A stretch of DNA of 64,000 nt from Massilia sp. METH4 (GCF_037094685.1 NZ_CP146614.1:4898001-4962000); one strand, 5' to 3'; shown: positions 1-10,057, counted from the first letter of the stretch. The notes: a model not told the origin generated them from the letters alone. A program made the numbers and translations.

Positions 1-1052
1 GCATCGGCGGCGACGAGTTCGCGATCATCGTGGCCCCGGTGCCGGGCCGCGACACGGCGGTGGCGATCGCCGACAAGGTCACGCAGGCGCTGCGCCAGCC
101 GATCACCGTGGCGGGAGGCGAATTCTTCGCCACCGCCAGCGTGGGCATCTGCCTGTACCCCGACGACGCGGCCACGCTGAGCGACCTGGTCTCGAGCGCC
201 GACACGGCGCTGTACCACGCCAAGCAGGCCGGGCGCAACCGGCTGGCCGAGTTCGTGCCAGCGATGACAGCAGCGACGCAACGCCGCGCGGCCCTCGAGC
301 GCGAGCTGCGGCGCGCCGTCGCCGCGGGGCAGCTGGACGTGCACTACCAGCCGCAGTTCGATTGCGCCGGCGGCACCCTGGTCGGGGTGGAGGCGCTGCT
401 GCGCTGGCGCCATCCCGAACACGGAGCCGTGTCGCCCGCCGAATTCATTCCGATCGCCGAAGAGAGCGGCCTGATCGTACAACTGGGCAGCTGGGTGCTG
501 CAGCGGGCCTGCGCCGACGTGGCCGGGTGGACGCGCGCGGGCGCGCCGGCGCTCACGGTGGCGGTCAACATGTCGGCCCGCCAATTGCGCGAGCCGGGCT
601 TCATCGACGAGGTGACGCGCGCGCTGGCCACCAGCGGCCTGCCGCCGCAGCGCCTGGAACTGGAGTTGACGGAGAGCCAGCTGATGGAGGACGTGGCGGC
701 GGCCGTGGCCTTCATGCAGGCCGCGCGGACCATCGGCGTGCGCCTGGCGATCGACGACTTCGGCACCGGCTACTCGTCGCTGGCCTACCTGCAGACGTTC
801 CCCATCAACCAGCTGAAGGTGGACCGCAGCTTCGTGCAATTGTTGCCGGAACGGGGCGCGACCATCATCCATGCCGTGCTGGCGCTGGCCCGAGGCTTTG
901 GGCTGACCGTGGTGGCCGAGGGCGTCGAGGAAGCGGCGCAGCTGGCCTGGCTGCGCGAGGCGGGGTGCGACGTGGTGCAGGGCTACCTGCTGGGGCGGCC
1001 GATGGATGCGCGGGCGTTCGAAGAACGCTTCCTGCCGCGCGACGCCGCCTGA
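1..1052 (+). CDS. GGDEF-EAL c-di-GMP signalling protein (3' part)
   Basis: The gene enters from the left edge; the first complete codon is at base 3. The visible protein opens inside a GGDEF domain with an intact IGGDEFAII active-site loop, followed by an EAL domain. The EAL part keeps EALLRW, NMSARQL, ELTES, the DDFGTGYSS loop and VVAEGVE, the residues used for metal binding and c-di-GMP hydrolysis, so phosphodiesterase activity is plausible; the GGDEF half also looks intact. Whether it is bifunctional, and what sensor precedes it, cannot be seen. The stop codon lies at the edge of a tandem duplication that also contains the end of the convergent chemoreceptor gene. Confidence 0.9.
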   Translation, partial: IGGDEFAIIVAPVPGRDTAVAIADKVTQALRQPITVAGGEFFATASVGICLYPDDAATLSDLVSSADTALYHAKQAGRNRLAEFVPAMTAATQRRAALERELRRAVAAGQLDVHYQPQFDCAGGTLVGVEALLRWRHPEHGAVSPAEFIPIAEESGLIVQLGSWVLQRACADVAGWTRAGAPALTVAVNMSARQLREPGFIDEVTRALATSGLPPQRLELELTESQLMEDVAAAVAFMQAARTIGVRLAIDDFGTGYSSLAYLQTFPINQLKVDRSFVQLLPERGATIIHAVLALARGFGLTVVAEGVEEAAQLAWLREAGCDVVQGYLLGRPMDARAFEERFLPRDAA

Positions 1053-1219
1053 GCGGCGCTACTACCTGAGCCGCAAGGCTTGCGCGCGGTGCCGCCACCG
1101 CGCCCCCTTCGATGCGGAACACCGCCACCTGAGCGGCGCTGCTACCTGAGCCGCAAGGCTTGCGCGGGGTGCGCGCGCGGTGCCGCCACCGCGCCCCCTT
1201 CGATGCGGAACACCGCCAC
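1049..1219. repeat. Imperfect tandem duplication at the chemoreceptor 3' end
   Basis: Two near-identical units, about 1049-1128 and 1129-1219, start with CCTGAGCGGCGCT and end with GCGGAACACCGCCAC. The second has a 10-base insertion in a GCGCGG stretch. The second unit holds the last codons and stop of the chemoreceptor gene; the first is an extra copy of that tail abutting the EAL gene stop. Confidence 0.85.
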
Positions 1220-2740
1220 GGCCTGGGCCAGCCGCGCCGCCTCCTCGCGCATGGATTCCGACGCGGCGGCGGCCTGTTCGACGAGCGCCGCGTTCTGCTG
1301 CGTGACCGCATCCATTTCCACGACGGCGCGGTTGATCTGTTCGATGCCGGCCGACTGCTCGGCGCTGGCCGACGAGATCTCGGCCATGATGTCGGTAACG
1401 CGCCGCACGCTGTCGACGATCTCGCGCATCGTGTCGCCGGCCTCGCCGACCAGCTGGCTGCCCGCCTCGACCTTGCCGGTCGACTCGCCGATCAATTCCT
1501 TGATTTCCTTCGCCGCCGCGGCCGAGCGCTGCGCCAGGGCGCGCACCTCGGAAGCCACCACGGCAAATCCGCGGCCCTGTTCACCCGCGCGCGCCGCTTC
1601 GACCGCCGCGTTCAAGGCAAGGATATTGGTCTGGAACGCGATGCCGTCGATCACCCCGGTGATGTCGCCGATGCGGCTGGCCGAGGCGCGGATCTCGTCC
1701 ATCGTGCCGACCACGCGGCCGATCACGGTCCCGCCGCGCGAAGCGACTTCCGACGCGGCGGCTGCCAGCGTGTTGGCCTGGCGCGCATTGTCGGCATTCT
1801 GCTTGACCGTGGACGCCAGCTGTTCCATCGACGATGCCGTCTGCTCCAGCGCGCTGGCCTGCTGCTCCGTGCGGGAGGACAGGTCCTGGCTGCCGGTGGC
1901 CACTTCGGCCGCCGCGGTGGCGATGATGTCGGTACCGCGGCGCACCGTGGCCACGGTGGCGGCAAGGCTCTCGTTCATCCGGCGCAGCGCGCGCAGCAGC
2001 TCGCCCATCTCGTCGCGCCTGTCGGCATCGATGCGGCTCGTCAGGTCGCCTGCCGCCACCGTGTTGGCCACGCCCAGCGCCTGGCTGACGGGGCCGGTGA
2101 TGGACCGGGTGATCCACCAGGCCACCAGCATGGCCAGTGCCACGGCGGTGACGCCCAGGCCCCACATCAGGTTGCGCGTGTTGACGTAAGTGCGCGCGGC
2201 CTCGGCGGCCGCGGCGGCGCTGATCTGCTTTTGCAGCGCGGCCTGTTCGTTGGCGGCTTCCTTCAGGCGCACCAGCAGGGGCCGCAGCTCGTTCACGAGG
2301 AAGCCGCGCGCTGCCTCGTCGGCGCCGCTGTTGATATGGCCGATCAGCGTTTCCTGGCCGGCGATATAGCGCTCGGTCTCGGCGCGCATCTGGCGCAGCA
2401 GGTCGCGCGCCTTGGGGTGCTGCAGCGTCGCGTCGAGTTCGCGCAACAGGTCGTTCATGGCCTGGCGCGACGACGCCACCTCGGCCGTCTGCCGCTGCCT
2501 GTCCTCGGGATGGTCGTTCAACATCATGTTGCGCAGCGCGATCGCGATATCGTTCACCTCGGCCAGCAGCCGGTTCGTCGCCTCGATCTTGGGCATGCGG
2601 TTGTTGACGATTTCATCGGTGCCACTGTTCACGTGCGCCAGCATCACGTTCGACAGCTGGACCATCGCGACCAGCATCACGCACACGACGGCAAAGCCCA
2701 GCATGAGGCGCTTGCCGATACCGAGGTTGGCAATATTCAT
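1142..2740 (-). CDS. Methyl-accepting chemotaxis protein
   Basis: A 532-residue transmembrane chemoreceptor. A membrane helix at about residues 12-30 is followed by a periplasmic four-helix-bundle-type sensor (about 31-188), a second membrane helix (about 190-212), a HAMP segment and a long coiled-coil signalling domain. The conserved hairpin tip ([20 protein letters not shown]) binds CheA/CheW. No CheR-binding pentapeptide is visible at the C terminus. The start at 2740 is chosen because AGGAGA precedes it at good spacing; a longer reading to 2905 would overlap the divergent kinase gene. The ligand is unknown. The 3' end lies in the second unit of a tandem duplication. Confidence 0.93.
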   Translation of the reverse strand: MNIANLGIGKRLMLGFAVVCVMLVAMVQLSNVMLAHVNSGTDEIVNNRMPKIEATNRLLAEVNDIAIALRNMMLNDHPEDRQRQTAEVASSRQAMNDLLRELDATLQHPKARDLLRQMRAETERYIAGQETLIGHINSGADEAARGFLVNELRPLLVRLKEAANEQAALQKQISAAAAAEAARTYVNTRNLMWGLGVTAVALAMLVAWWITRSITGPVSQALGVANTVAAGDLTSRIDADRRDEMGELLRALRRMNESLAATVATVRRGTDIIATAAAEVATGSQDLSSRTEQQASALEQTASSMEQLASTVKQNADNARQANTLAAAASEVASRGGTVIGRVVGTMDEIRASASRIGDITGVIDGIAFQTNILALNAAVEAARAGEQGRGFAVVASEVRALAQRSAAAAKEIKELIGESTGKVEAGSQLVGEAGDTMREIVDSVRRVTDIMAEISSASAEQSAGIEQINRAVVEMDAVTQQNAALVEQAAAASESMREEAARLAQAVAVFRIEGGAVAAPRAHPAQALRLR

Positions 2741-2895
2741 GGTTCGTCTCCTGGCGGCGGCTTGCCGGATGGCAGCGGCCTGTGGACGACAGTTATACGC
2801 GACTGCGTGGCGGCCCGGCGCACAAAAAACTTTGCGCCGGCGGCAAACGGTGGTAGCGTTACCGCCGGCCACCATTCTGGAGCGACTGCCACCAT

Positions 2896-3795
2896 ATGAG
2901 CACACACATTCCCGCGGCTGCCGGGCGCCGCTTCGACCTTGCCGGGCTGGGCGAGTGCATGGTCGAATTCAACGCCACCGAGCCGCTGGCGCACGCGGTC
3001 CGCTTCAGCAAGGCCTATGGCGGCGACGTGCTCAATTCCCTCGTGACGGCCGCGCGCCAGGGTGCCCGCACGGCCTTCCTCAGCCGCGTGGGCGACGATC
3101 CGTTCGGCGCCGGCCTGCGCGCCGCCTGGGCGGAGGAGGGCATCGATGCAAGCCATGCGCCGCTGGTGCCGGGCGAGAACGGCGTGTATTTCATTTCGCT
3201 CGACGCGCAGGGCGAACGTTCGTTCACATACCGCCGCGCCGGCAGCGCCGCCGCGCACCTGACGGCCGCCGAGATCGACGCCGCCTTCATCGCATCGGCG
3301 CGCTGCCTGCTGCTGTCGGGCATCACGCAGGCGATCTCGCCGGGTGCACGGGCCGCCACGCTGGCCGCCGCCCGCGCCGCCCGCGCGCACGGTGTGGCGG
3401 TCGCCTACGATCCGAATTACCGGCCGCGCCTGTGGGGGAATCCGGAGGCCGCGCGCGTCGCCTGCGCCGAGCTGCTGCCCTGGGTGGATATCCTGCTTCC
3501 CAGCCTGCCGGCCGATGCCGGCATCCTGCCGGGCGCTCCGCAGGAGCTGGTCGATCATGTGGTGGTCAAGCACGGGGAGGCCGGCTGCGAGGTGTGGCTG
3601 CGGGGCGAGCGCACCGCGGTGCCCGCGGTGCCGGCCACGGTGGTCGACACGACCGGCGCCGGCGACGCCTGGAACGGCGCCTACCTGGCCGCGCTGCTGC
3701 GCGGCGAAGCGCCGGTGGCGGCAGCCGGCATCGCGAACCGGGTCGCCGCCGCCAAGCTGGCGCACCGGGGAGCGATTCCGCCGCGGGACGTCTGA
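2896..3795 (+). CDS. kdgK: PfkB-family sugar kinase, probably 2-keto-3-deoxygluconate kinase
   Basis: A 299-residue ribokinase/PfkB-fold kinase. The N-terminal region has GLGECMVEF and the glycine-rich YGGDVLNSL substrate segment. The C-terminal PfkB signature [14 protein letters not shown] starts at residue 251, with D257 as the expected catalytic base. The GECMVEF opening and overall pattern fit KDG kinase, which phosphorylates 2-keto-3-deoxygluconate with ATP on the way from uronates and pectin to pyruvate and glyceraldehyde 3-phosphate. No uronate pathway gene adjoins it, so another ketose or sugar acid is possible. It is divergent from the chemoreceptor (155 bases apart). Two dispersed palindromes begin 7 bases after its stop. 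Confidence 0.8.
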   Translation: MSTHIPAAAGRRFDLAGLGECMVEFNATEPLAHAVRFSKAYGGDVLNSLVTAARQGARTAFLSRVGDDPFGAGLRAAWAEEGIDASHAPLVPGENGVYFISLDAQGERSFTYRRAGSAAAHLTAAEIDAAFIASARCLLLSGITQAISPGARAATLAAARAARAHGVAVAYDPNYRPRLWGNPEAARVACAELLPWVDILLPSLPADAGILPGAPQELVDHVVVKHGEAGCEVWLRGERTAVPAVPATVVDTTGAGDAWNGAYLAALLRGEAPVAAAGIANRVAAAKLAHRGAIPPRDV

Positions 3796-3801
3796 GGCCT
3801 C

Positions 3802-3852
3802 GGTGTCGGACATTTTTTCCGGGGCTTCATCCGGAAAAAGTGTGCGACACCA
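3802..3852. repeat. Dispersed palindrome (REP-like), copy 1
   Basis: Inverted repeat opening GGTGTCGGACATTTTTTCCGG and closing with its near complement ending TGTGCGACACC. It lies between the convergent kinase and diguanylate cyclase genes and could form a long hairpin. Same family as the sites near 3.9, 11.1, 16.7, 57.3 and 58.8 kb. Confidence 0.8.
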
Positions 3853-3876
3853 GCCGTGACGCCTCATGGGAAAACC

Positions 3877-3928
3877 GGTGTCGGACACATTTTCCGGGAA
3901 ACCCGCCCGGAAAATGTGTCCGACACCA
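3877..3928. repeat. Dispersed palindrome (REP-like), copy 2
   Basis: The best-preserved copy: GGTGTCGGACACATTTTCC, a short GC loop, then the complementary arm ending GTGTCCGACACC. Immediately to its left is the arm GCCTCATGGGAAAACC, whose complement (GGTTTTCCC.TGAGGC) recurs beside the copies near 16.7 kb and at the insertion-sequence junction near 58.73 kb. Confidence 0.85.
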
Positions 3929-3936
3929 GGGACACG

Positions 3937-5178
3937 TCACGCCATCGACTGCAGGCGCTCTCCCGTCACCACGGCGCCCCGTACGCAATTCCTGCCGCCA
4001 CGCTTGGCGGCATACAGCTGCGCGTCGGCAGCCTCGATCAGCACGGCCGGGGTTTCCGGCGCGTCCGGGTACAGCGCCGGCACGGCGGCGATGCCGAAGC
4101 TGGCGGTGGCGGTGACGAACTGGCCGAATTCGACGGCGCTGCCGGTGCTGCCGAACGCATGGCGCACCCGTTCGGCCAGCGCGCGGGCGCCTTCGAGGTC
4201 GGTCTCGGGCAGCACCACTAGGAATTCCTCGCCGCCGTAGCGCACCACGCTGTCGACGGTTTCCCGCGTCATGGCCAGCAGCAGGCCGCCGAATTCCTGC
4301 AGCACGTGGTCGCCGGCGGCGTGGCCGTGGGTGTCGTTGATGCGCTTGAAATGATCGATGTCGCACAGGATCACCGAGAGCGCGGTGCCGTAGCGGCGCG
4401 CGCGCGCCAGCTCGGCATCGAGCAAGCCTTTCTGCAGCACGCGGCGGTTGTAGCAACCGGTCAGCGGGTCGCGGTCGGCCAGCTGCTGCAGCAGGATGGC
4501 GGAACGGAATTCCTCGCGCTGGGCCAGGTGGAAGCGCCGCGCACCGATGTAGCCGAGGGTATTGCCGAGCGCGAGCAGCAGCACGAGGGCGACGATGTCG
4601 TCCAGCTTCAGGAAACCCTGGAACAGCAGCATCGCGCAGAACACGACCGACGAGCCGGCGGCAATCCACACGGCATACACGAAACGGTTCGGGATGGCGA
4701 TGTAGATCGCCATCAGGATCAGCGCCTGGGACATCACGTTCCACGTCATGGCGGTGGGCTGGTACCAGCACAGCACCATGAACACCGCCAGGCCCAGTAT
4801 CTCGACGGCACAGGCCGAGAGCACGGCCAGGCGCACCGATTCGGGCCGGCGAGCGATCGCCAGCCAGCATGCGCCGGCCGCCAGCGCCACCAGCACGCGC
4901 AACGCGACCATCAGCCATGCCGTGGGCGTGGCGCCCAGCGTGGCCACGTCGGTCGCGCCGAATGCCACGTAGAACGCGGCGCAGAACAGCAGGCTGAGCT
5001 TGAGTTGGGCGGAGCGTTCCGGCAGGTGGTGGCGGTTGAAACGGCCTTCGACGGCCGCGTCGACGAATTCCGCGCGCTGGCGGTCGATCTCGAGGCGAGG
5101 GTGGGGCAGGTCGTGGGAGGGCACGGGGTCTTTCTGGCGTTGACGAACTCGCATGGAACATGCGCTACGCACCACCAT
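3937..5178 (-). CDS. Membrane-bound diguanylate cyclase (GGDEF)
   Basis: A 413-residue protein with about six hydrophobic helices (roughly residues 60-225), then a complete GGDEF domain with DPLTGCYNRR, the metal and substrate segment CDIDHFKRINDTHGH, and the active-site loop RYGGEEFLVV. It should make c-di-GMP from two GTP. The position of the usual inhibitory RxxD site reads ExxD (residues ETVD just before SVVRYGGEEF), so product inhibition may be weakened. The start is uncertain: 5178 is the longest reading and 5154 is another in-frame ATG; neither has a convincing ribosome site. It is convergent with the kinase gene across two palindromes. Confidence 0.9.
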   Translation of the reverse strand: MVVRSACSMRVRQRQKDPVPSHDLPHPRLEIDRQRAEFVDAAVEGRFNRHHLPERSAQLKLSLLFCAAFYVAFGATDVATLGATPTAWLMVALRVLVALAAGACWLAIARRPESVRLAVLSACAVEILGLAVFMVLCWYQPTAMTWNVMSQALILMAIYIAIPNRFVYAVWIAAGSSVVFCAMLLFQGFLKLDDIVALVLLLALGNTLGYIGARRFHLAQREEFRSAILLQQLADRDPLTGCYNRRVLQKGLLDAELARARRYGTALSVILCDIDHFKRINDTHGHAAGDHVLQEFGGLLLAMTRETVDSVVRYGGEEFLVVLPETDLEGARALAERVRHAFGSTGSAVEFGQFVTATASFGIAAVPALYPDAPETPAVLIEAADAQLYAAKRGGRNCVRGAVVTGERLQSMA

Positions 5179-5241
5179 TGTACATTGGTTTACTGATAAG
5201 TATCAGTTTGTAACGTACTTTTCCGTCAATTGATGCAAAAC

Positions 5242-5271
5242 GGAAACGGCCGTCCCACGACGGCCGTTTCC
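5242..5271 (-). terminator. Hairpin downstream of the TonB receptor gene
   Basis: A perfect 13-bp stem, GGAAACGGCCGTC / GACGGCCGTTTCC, with loop CCAC, 35 bases after the receptor stop and followed on the minus strand by a T-rich stretch. A smaller hairpin (GGGAGCGC/GCGCTCCC) lies at 5273-5291. Confidence 0.7.
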
Positions 5272-5306
5272 CGGGAGCGCGCGGCGCTCCCGTTCCGGTC
5301 ACGACA

Positions 5307-8300
5307 TCAGAACTTGTATCGCGCGCCCAGCATGTAGCGCGGACCGCCCTGCGTGGCCGACAGCACCATCATCTTGGTGCGGCCATGCACGCGTTGCGTC
5401 TCGTCGTTCAGATTGATCCCCTCGAACTGCAAGGTGAGGTTCTTGGTCAGGTTGTAGCCGATCGACAGGTCGACCTGGCCATACGGTTCCACGTACTGGG
5501 GATTGGAACCCGCCTGGTCGGTGACCGAGGACAGGAACTCGTCGCGCCAGTTGTACGCCGCCCGGATCGACCATTTGTCGTTCTCGAAGATGCCGATCAC
5601 GTTGGCCGAATCGGACAGGCCCACCAGCGCGAACTGGTTGCCCGAGCCGGCGTTGTTGAACGCCAGATTGGACTTCACGTAGGTGTAGTTGGCCTGCAAG
5701 CCGAAGCCGCTGTTGCCGAACATGTGCTGCACGTTGATTTCCGCGCCCTTCACGTTGGCCGACTTCTCGTTGACGAACGAGGTGATCTGGTACTGCACCA
5801 GCGGATTGCCGGCGATGCCCCTGATGATGCCCGTTTCGTTGCCGAACTCGTTCGTGCCTTCCCACACCACGCCTTCCTGGCCACGGAAATTGCGGAAGAT
5901 GAAGTTGCGGATGCAGGTGGTGTCGGTACTGATGCAGCCCGACGCCAGCGCGGCGTTCCAGTAGGCGCCGCCCACCGGCGTCGTCACGTTCGGCGACGTT
6001 TCCATGTTCACGCTCTGGCCCGCATACTTCGACAGCGACTTGTGGAACAGGCCCAGCGAGACCACGCTCTGGCGGTCGTAGTACCACTCGGCCGACAGGT
6101 CCAGGTTCTTCGACTTGACCGGTTCCAGCGCCGGGTTGCCGCGCGTGCCGGTGCCGTAGTTGATGTTGCCGGTCGGGCTGATGTTCGTGCCGCCCTGGAT
6201 CTGGTCGTAGCGCGGGCGGCCGATGGTCCAGCCGTAGCTGGCGCGCACCTTGAAGTCGTCACGCACGTTCATGTCCCAGTCCAGGCTCGGCAGGAAGTGG
6301 TGGTACTTGCCCTTCATGCTCGTGAACTCCTTGCCGGCAAAGACGAACGGCAGTTCGTTCTGCGAGCGCCAGTTCACGCCGGCCACGGTCTGCGACAGCG
6401 CGGTCGAGTAGACGTCGGTCTTTTCGTAGCGAACGCCGATACCGGTATGCATCGGCATGGGGGTATCCCACTCCGTGTTCAGCTGGAAGTACAGCGCGCG
6501 GCTCTTCTCCGTCGTGCGGCGGTCGTAGTCCGGATCGGCCAGGCTCGGCAGGTACAGCGCCGGCTTGCCCGTCGCATCCGACACCCGCTGGCGCATCGCC
6601 GCAAAGTCGAACAGGTGGATCTGCTGGAACAGGGCCGGATTGTCGTGGCCGCCCAGCTTGTCGAAGTACTGGCCGAGGGAGTCGGGGCGGAACATCGATT
6701 GCGGATAGTCGGCCGGCGACGTGGCGCCGTCCCACGAGTCGCTCTGCACCTGCTGGAAGGCCGAGCGGTTCTTCACGTTCGTGAGCGACAGGCCGAAGTT
6801 CAGCTCCGACGCTTCCCACAGCTTCAGGCGACCGCCGGCCTGGGCCTGGTCGATCTCCATCTTCTGGTAGCCGTCCTGGAACCAGGAACCGGTGACCTGC
6901 ATCGGCGCGCGGTTGAAGTCGGCACCTTCGATCGACAGCACCGGCATCTCGTTGGTGAAGTCCACGCGGGTGTTGCCGCGGCTGAAGCTGACGGTTGCCA
7001 GGTCGTTGTTGGAACCGAACGGGCTGTCCTTCTGCGACACGGCGGTGGAGTGATGCGCGTCGAACGTCAGGCGCAGGTCGCGCGAGGCCTTCCACTGCGC
7101 GTTGAAGCCGATCGACTTGTTCTCGCTCTTGGTGGCGAAGTCGCCGCCGTTCATGGCGATATCCTGGTTCGCCACGTTCTCCTGGTAGAAGATCGGCGAC
7201 GCCACCGGGCCGTCGGTCCAGCTCGACACGGAAGGGCCGTGATTGAACCACGCGGACAGCTCGTGGTACTTGGTCTGGATCTTGTTCTGCGAGTACGTGT
7301 AGTCCAGCGTCGTCGTCAGGTCCTTGTTGGGGCGGAACTGGAACGTCAGCTGGCCGTTGGTGCGCTGGCGCTGCGAGCCGCGCATGAAGTACGAGATGTT
7401 CTGCGGCACCGAATAGACGTCGCTGCCGTCCGGGCGGTTCGTGATGTTCTCCGAGCCGGGGGCGCCGGGCAGGGGGATCGGGCCCGTGATCCCCGTCTGG
7501 GTCGGCGTGTACGGACCTTTCCAGCCGTTGGTGATCTGCGCCTGGTTCACGCCCAGGTTGCGCTCCTGGTAGCTGGCCGAGACGGAGACGCCGAACATGC
7601 CGTCGCCCCAGGTGGTGCTGTAGATGCCGGAGATCTCCGGGGTATACGAGCGCTTGGCCGCGTCTTCCTTCGGCAGGTTGTCGTTCGACGTGTCGTACAC
7701 GGCCTTCACGCCCACGCTGGCCTGGTTACCCAGTTCCAGCGGGCGGGCGGTCATGATGTTCAGCGTGGCGCCGATGCCGCCGGGCGGCGTGTCGGCGCGC
7801 GAGCTCTTGTACACCTGGATCTGCGAGACGGCTTCCGAAGCCAGGTTCGAGAAGTCGAACGCGCGGCCGGCCAGGTCGCCCAGGTTCGAGGTAGGCATCT
7901 GGCGGCCGTTCAGCAGCACCATGTTCAGGTCCGGGCCGACGCCGCGCACCGTGACCTGCGCGCCTTCGCCGCGGTTGCGGTCGATCGACACGCCGGAAAT
8001 GCGCTGCAGCGATTCGGCCAGGTTGGTGTCCGGGAACTTGCCGATGTCGTCGGCCACGATGCCGTCGACGATACCGTCGGAATTGCGCTTCAGGTTCAGC
8101 GTCGACTGCATCGACGCGCGGATGCCCTTGACGACGACGGTCGCGGGGCTGGTCGGGTCGGCGACATTGCCGGCCGCGCTGGTGTTCGCGTCCTGGGCAA
8201 CCATCGGTACCGCTGCCGCCGCCTGGGCGGTGGCGGGCGTGGCCTGGGTGGCTTCCTGCGAATGAACCGGCGCCATCAGGGTGGCGCAGGCGCCGGCAAC

Positions 8301-8375
8301 GGCGATGGCGATCAGGCGGTGCCGGGTATTGGGGGTCTCATGGGGGGCGCGCGGGCCCTTCTTGCTGTACAGCAC
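5307..8375 (-). CDS. TonB-dependent outer-membrane receptor, carbohydrate type
   Basis: A 1022-residue receptor. It has a signal peptide (cleavage likely near VHSQ, residue 40), a plug domain starting VVVKGIRASMQST with the PDTNLAESLQRISGV and VTVRGVGPDLN signatures, and a long 22-strand barrel ending in the terminal aromatic GARYKF needed for outer-membrane insertion. It is of the class expanded in Caulobacter, Xanthomonas and Oxalobacteraceae for oligosaccharide uptake powered by TonB-ExbBD; the substrate is not readable. The GTG start at 8375 is chosen because GAGGAGA precedes it by about 6 bases. It is divergent from a ROK regulator, its likely controller. Confidence 0.93.
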   Translation of the reverse strand: MLYSKKGPRAPHETPNTRHRLIAIAVAGACATLMAPVHSQEATQATPATAQAAAAVPMVAQDANTSAAGNVADPTSPATVVVKGIRASMQSTLNLKRNSDGIVDGIVADDIGKFPDTNLAESLQRISGVSIDRNRGEGAQVTVRGVGPDLNMVLLNGRQMPTSNLGDLAGRAFDFSNLASEAVSQIQVYKSSRADTPPGGIGATLNIMTARPLELGNQASVGVKAVYDTSNDNLPKEDAAKRSYTPEISGIYSTTWGDGMFGVSVSASYQERNLGVNQAQITNGWKGPYTPTQTGITGPIPLPGAPGSENITNRPDGSDVYSVPQNISYFMRGSQRQRTNGQLTFQFRPNKDLTTTLDYTYSQNKIQTKYHELSAWFNHGPSVSSWTDGPVASPIFYQENVANQDIAMNGGDFATKSENKSIGFNAQWKASRDLRLTFDAHHSTAVSQKDSPFGSNNDLATVSFSRGNTRVDFTNEMPVLSIEGADFNRAPMQVTGSWFQDGYQKMEIDQAQAGGRLKLWEASELNFGLSLTNVKNRSAFQQVQSDSWDGATSPADYPQSMFRPDSLGQYFDKLGGHDNPALFQQIHLFDFAAMRQRVSDATGKPALYLPSLADPDYDRRTTEKSRALYFQLNTEWDTPMPMHTGIGVRYEKTDVYSTALSQTVAGVNWRSQNELPFVFAGKEFTSMKGKYHHFLPSLDWDMNVRDDFKVRASYGWTIGRPRYDQIQGGTNISPTGNINYGTGTRGNPALEPVKSKNLDLSAEWYYDRQSVVSLGLFHKSLSKYAGQSVNMETSPNVTTPVGGAYWNAALASGCISTDTTCIRNFIFRNFRGQEGVVWEGTNEFGNETGIIRGIAGNPLVQYQITSFVNEKSANVKGAEINVQHMFGNSGFGLQANYTYVKSNLAFNNAGSGNQFALVGLSDSANVIGIFENDKWSIRAAYNWRDEFLSSVTDQAGSNPQYVEPYGQVDLSIGYNLTKNLTLQFEGINLNDETQRVHGRTKMMVLSATQGGPRYMLGARYKF

Positions 8376-8531
8376 GGTGTCTCCTCTCTGATGTAGAACG
8401 CCGCCCCCCAGGGCGAGGTTGCGGCGGCATTGGTACTACCAACTCATCTGTCCCAACGTTCCGATCACCGTGGGACTCCGCCCGGCCGCATGCTGTCTGC
8501 GCAACATTGCCGACCGGGCGACATTTACGCA

Positions 8532-8583
8532 AGAGTAAGAAAATTGTCGTATTTGGTCAATCGGGCGAACAAATAAAATTTGT
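8532..8583 (-). promoter_or_regulatory. Candidate promoter and palindromic operator for the receptor gene
   Basis: On the minus strand, TTGACC (8555-8560) and TACTCT (8532-8537) are 17 bases apart; the -10 match is weak. Just upstream is the palindrome ACAAAT-AAA-ATTTGT (8569-8583). The AT-rich patch stands out in the 413-base divergent intergenic region (8376-8788), where nothing else was recognised. The ROK protein encoded next door is the obvious candidate ligand. Confidence 0.4.
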
Positions 8584-8788
8584 GTCAATTCCGTGAAAAA
8601 GCCTCGATAGACCAATGATTTACGTGATCGATGGGGGTTCAGGACAAGGCTCTTGAGGGCGAAAAACGTTTTCCAAGAAATCGATTTCACCGCAAAATCA
8701 AGCACTTCTGGAAACGTGTCCATTTGTGTACTATTTTTTGCCGGTCCGCGAATTTCGCGGCACCCGGCCTTTGGCAGGAGGGCGATGA

Positions 8789-10057
8789 GTGTTGCATAAT
8801 CCGCACAACGCAACCGACCACCCACCCGCCATGCCCGTCACCGGTGACCAGCAACTCCTGAAACAATTGAACCGGATGGCCCTCGTGCGCCAGGTCAGTG
8901 CGCAGCCAGGCCTGTCGCGCGCGGCGCTGGCGGACGTGCTGGGCCTGACCAAGTCGACGGTCAGCCAGCTGGTGCGCGAACTGATGGACGAAGGCTGGCT
9001 CACCGAAAGCGCATTGCTCGTGACGGGCGAAGTAGGGCGCCGCGCCACCCCGCTGCACCTCGACCCCGGGCGGCTGGCCCTGATCGGTGCCGAGGTGGGC
9101 GTGGACGAGGCGCGCGTGCTGGCCACCAACCTGCTGGGCGAGGTGCTCGACTCCCGCATCATCGACTACGACGACGCGCACGACCCGGCATCGTGCATTC
9201 GCCTGACCGCGCAGGCGATGGTACGGCAGGCGCGGCGCCTGGCGCGCGCCTCGTTCCCCGGCGGCGCGCGCCGCGTGCTGGGCCTGGGCATCGGCCTGCA
9301 CGGCGCCTTCGACGAACACACGGGCGTGCTGCGCCACGCCCCGCACCAGGGCTGGCGCAATGTGGACGTGCGCGCCCAGGTCGAACACCATTTCACGGGC
9401 ACCGTGCTGCAAGGCCTGCCGTTGTACATGCAGAACGAAGCCAATGTGGCCGCGCTGGCGGAATTCGAATTCGCCGGCGAGGCAGTGGGCGATCCGCTGA
9501 TCTACCTGTCGATCAGTTACGGCGTGGGGGCCGGGATCATCGTCAGCGACCGCCTGCTCACGGGGGTGAACGGATTCGGCGGCGAAGTCGGCCACGCGAT
9601 CCTGCAGGCCGACGGCCCGCGCTGCTCGTGCGGGCGGCGCGGCTGCGCCGACGCGCTGATCGGCCTGGCCACGCTGCTGGGCGACGAAGCGCCCAGCTAT
9701 GCGGCACTGGAGCGGCTGTACAAACGGGCGGCCGACGGCGCGCCCTCGACCTGCGCGGCGGTCGCCGCGGCCGGGCGCCAGCTGGGCATCCTGCTGAACA
9801 ACCTGTGGGCCGGCTTCGACCCGATGGCGATCGTGATCGGCGGCCCCGCGCTGCGGCTGGGCGACGCGCTGATCGGCCCGGCGCGCGCGACGCTGGCCGG
9901 CTATGCGGATGCGGCGATGCTGACCCCGCCCGAGCTGCGCACCTCGCACTTCGGCGCCGACGCCGTCGCCGTGGGCGCCGCCGCGCTGGCGCGCTACCGG
10001 CTGACGCGGCCGCTGGACTTGCAGACGATGGAGCGAAGGGCGGTGCGGGCGGCTTAG
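8789..10057 (+). CDS. ROK-family transcriptional regulator
   Basis: A 422-residue protein. The N-terminal winged helix-turn-helix (about residues 20-75: RQVSAQPGLSRAALADVLG, then LTKSTVSQLV) precedes a ROK sugar-kinase-like domain. The zinc-binding signature is intact (GEVGHAIL followed by CSCGRRGC). This is the NagC/Mlc/XylR architecture: a sugar or sugar phosphate bound in the ROK domain changes DNA binding. A GTG start is used because AGGAGG lies 7 bases upstream; an ATG at 8831 is the alternative. Its position back to back with a carbohydrate TonB receptor suggests local control of uptake. The effector sugar is unknown. Confidence 0.9.
   Translation: MLHNPHNATDHPPAMPVTGDQQLLKQLNRMALVRQVSAQPGLSRAALADVLGLTKSTVSQLVRELMDEGWLTESALLVTGEVGRRATPLHLDPGRLALIGAEVGVDEARVLATNLLGEVLDSRIIDYDDAHDPASCIRLTAQAMVRQARRLARASFPGGARRVLGLGIGLHGAFDEHTGVLRHAPHQGWRNVDVRAQVEHHFTGTVLQGLPLYMQNEANVAALAEFEFAGEAVGDPLIYLSISYGVGAGIIVSDRLLTGVNGFGGEVGHAILQADGPRCSCGRRGCADALIGLATLLGDEAPSYAALERLYKRAADGAPSTCAAVAAAGRQLGILLNNLWAGFDPMAIVIGGPALRLGDALIGPARATLAGYADAAMLTPPELRTSHFGADAVAVGAAALARYRLTRPLDLQTMERRAVRAA

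Noticed and set aside
5385..8396. Long plus-strand frame opposite the first TonB receptor
   Set aside because: Shadow of a high-GC gene; no coherent domain, no start signal.
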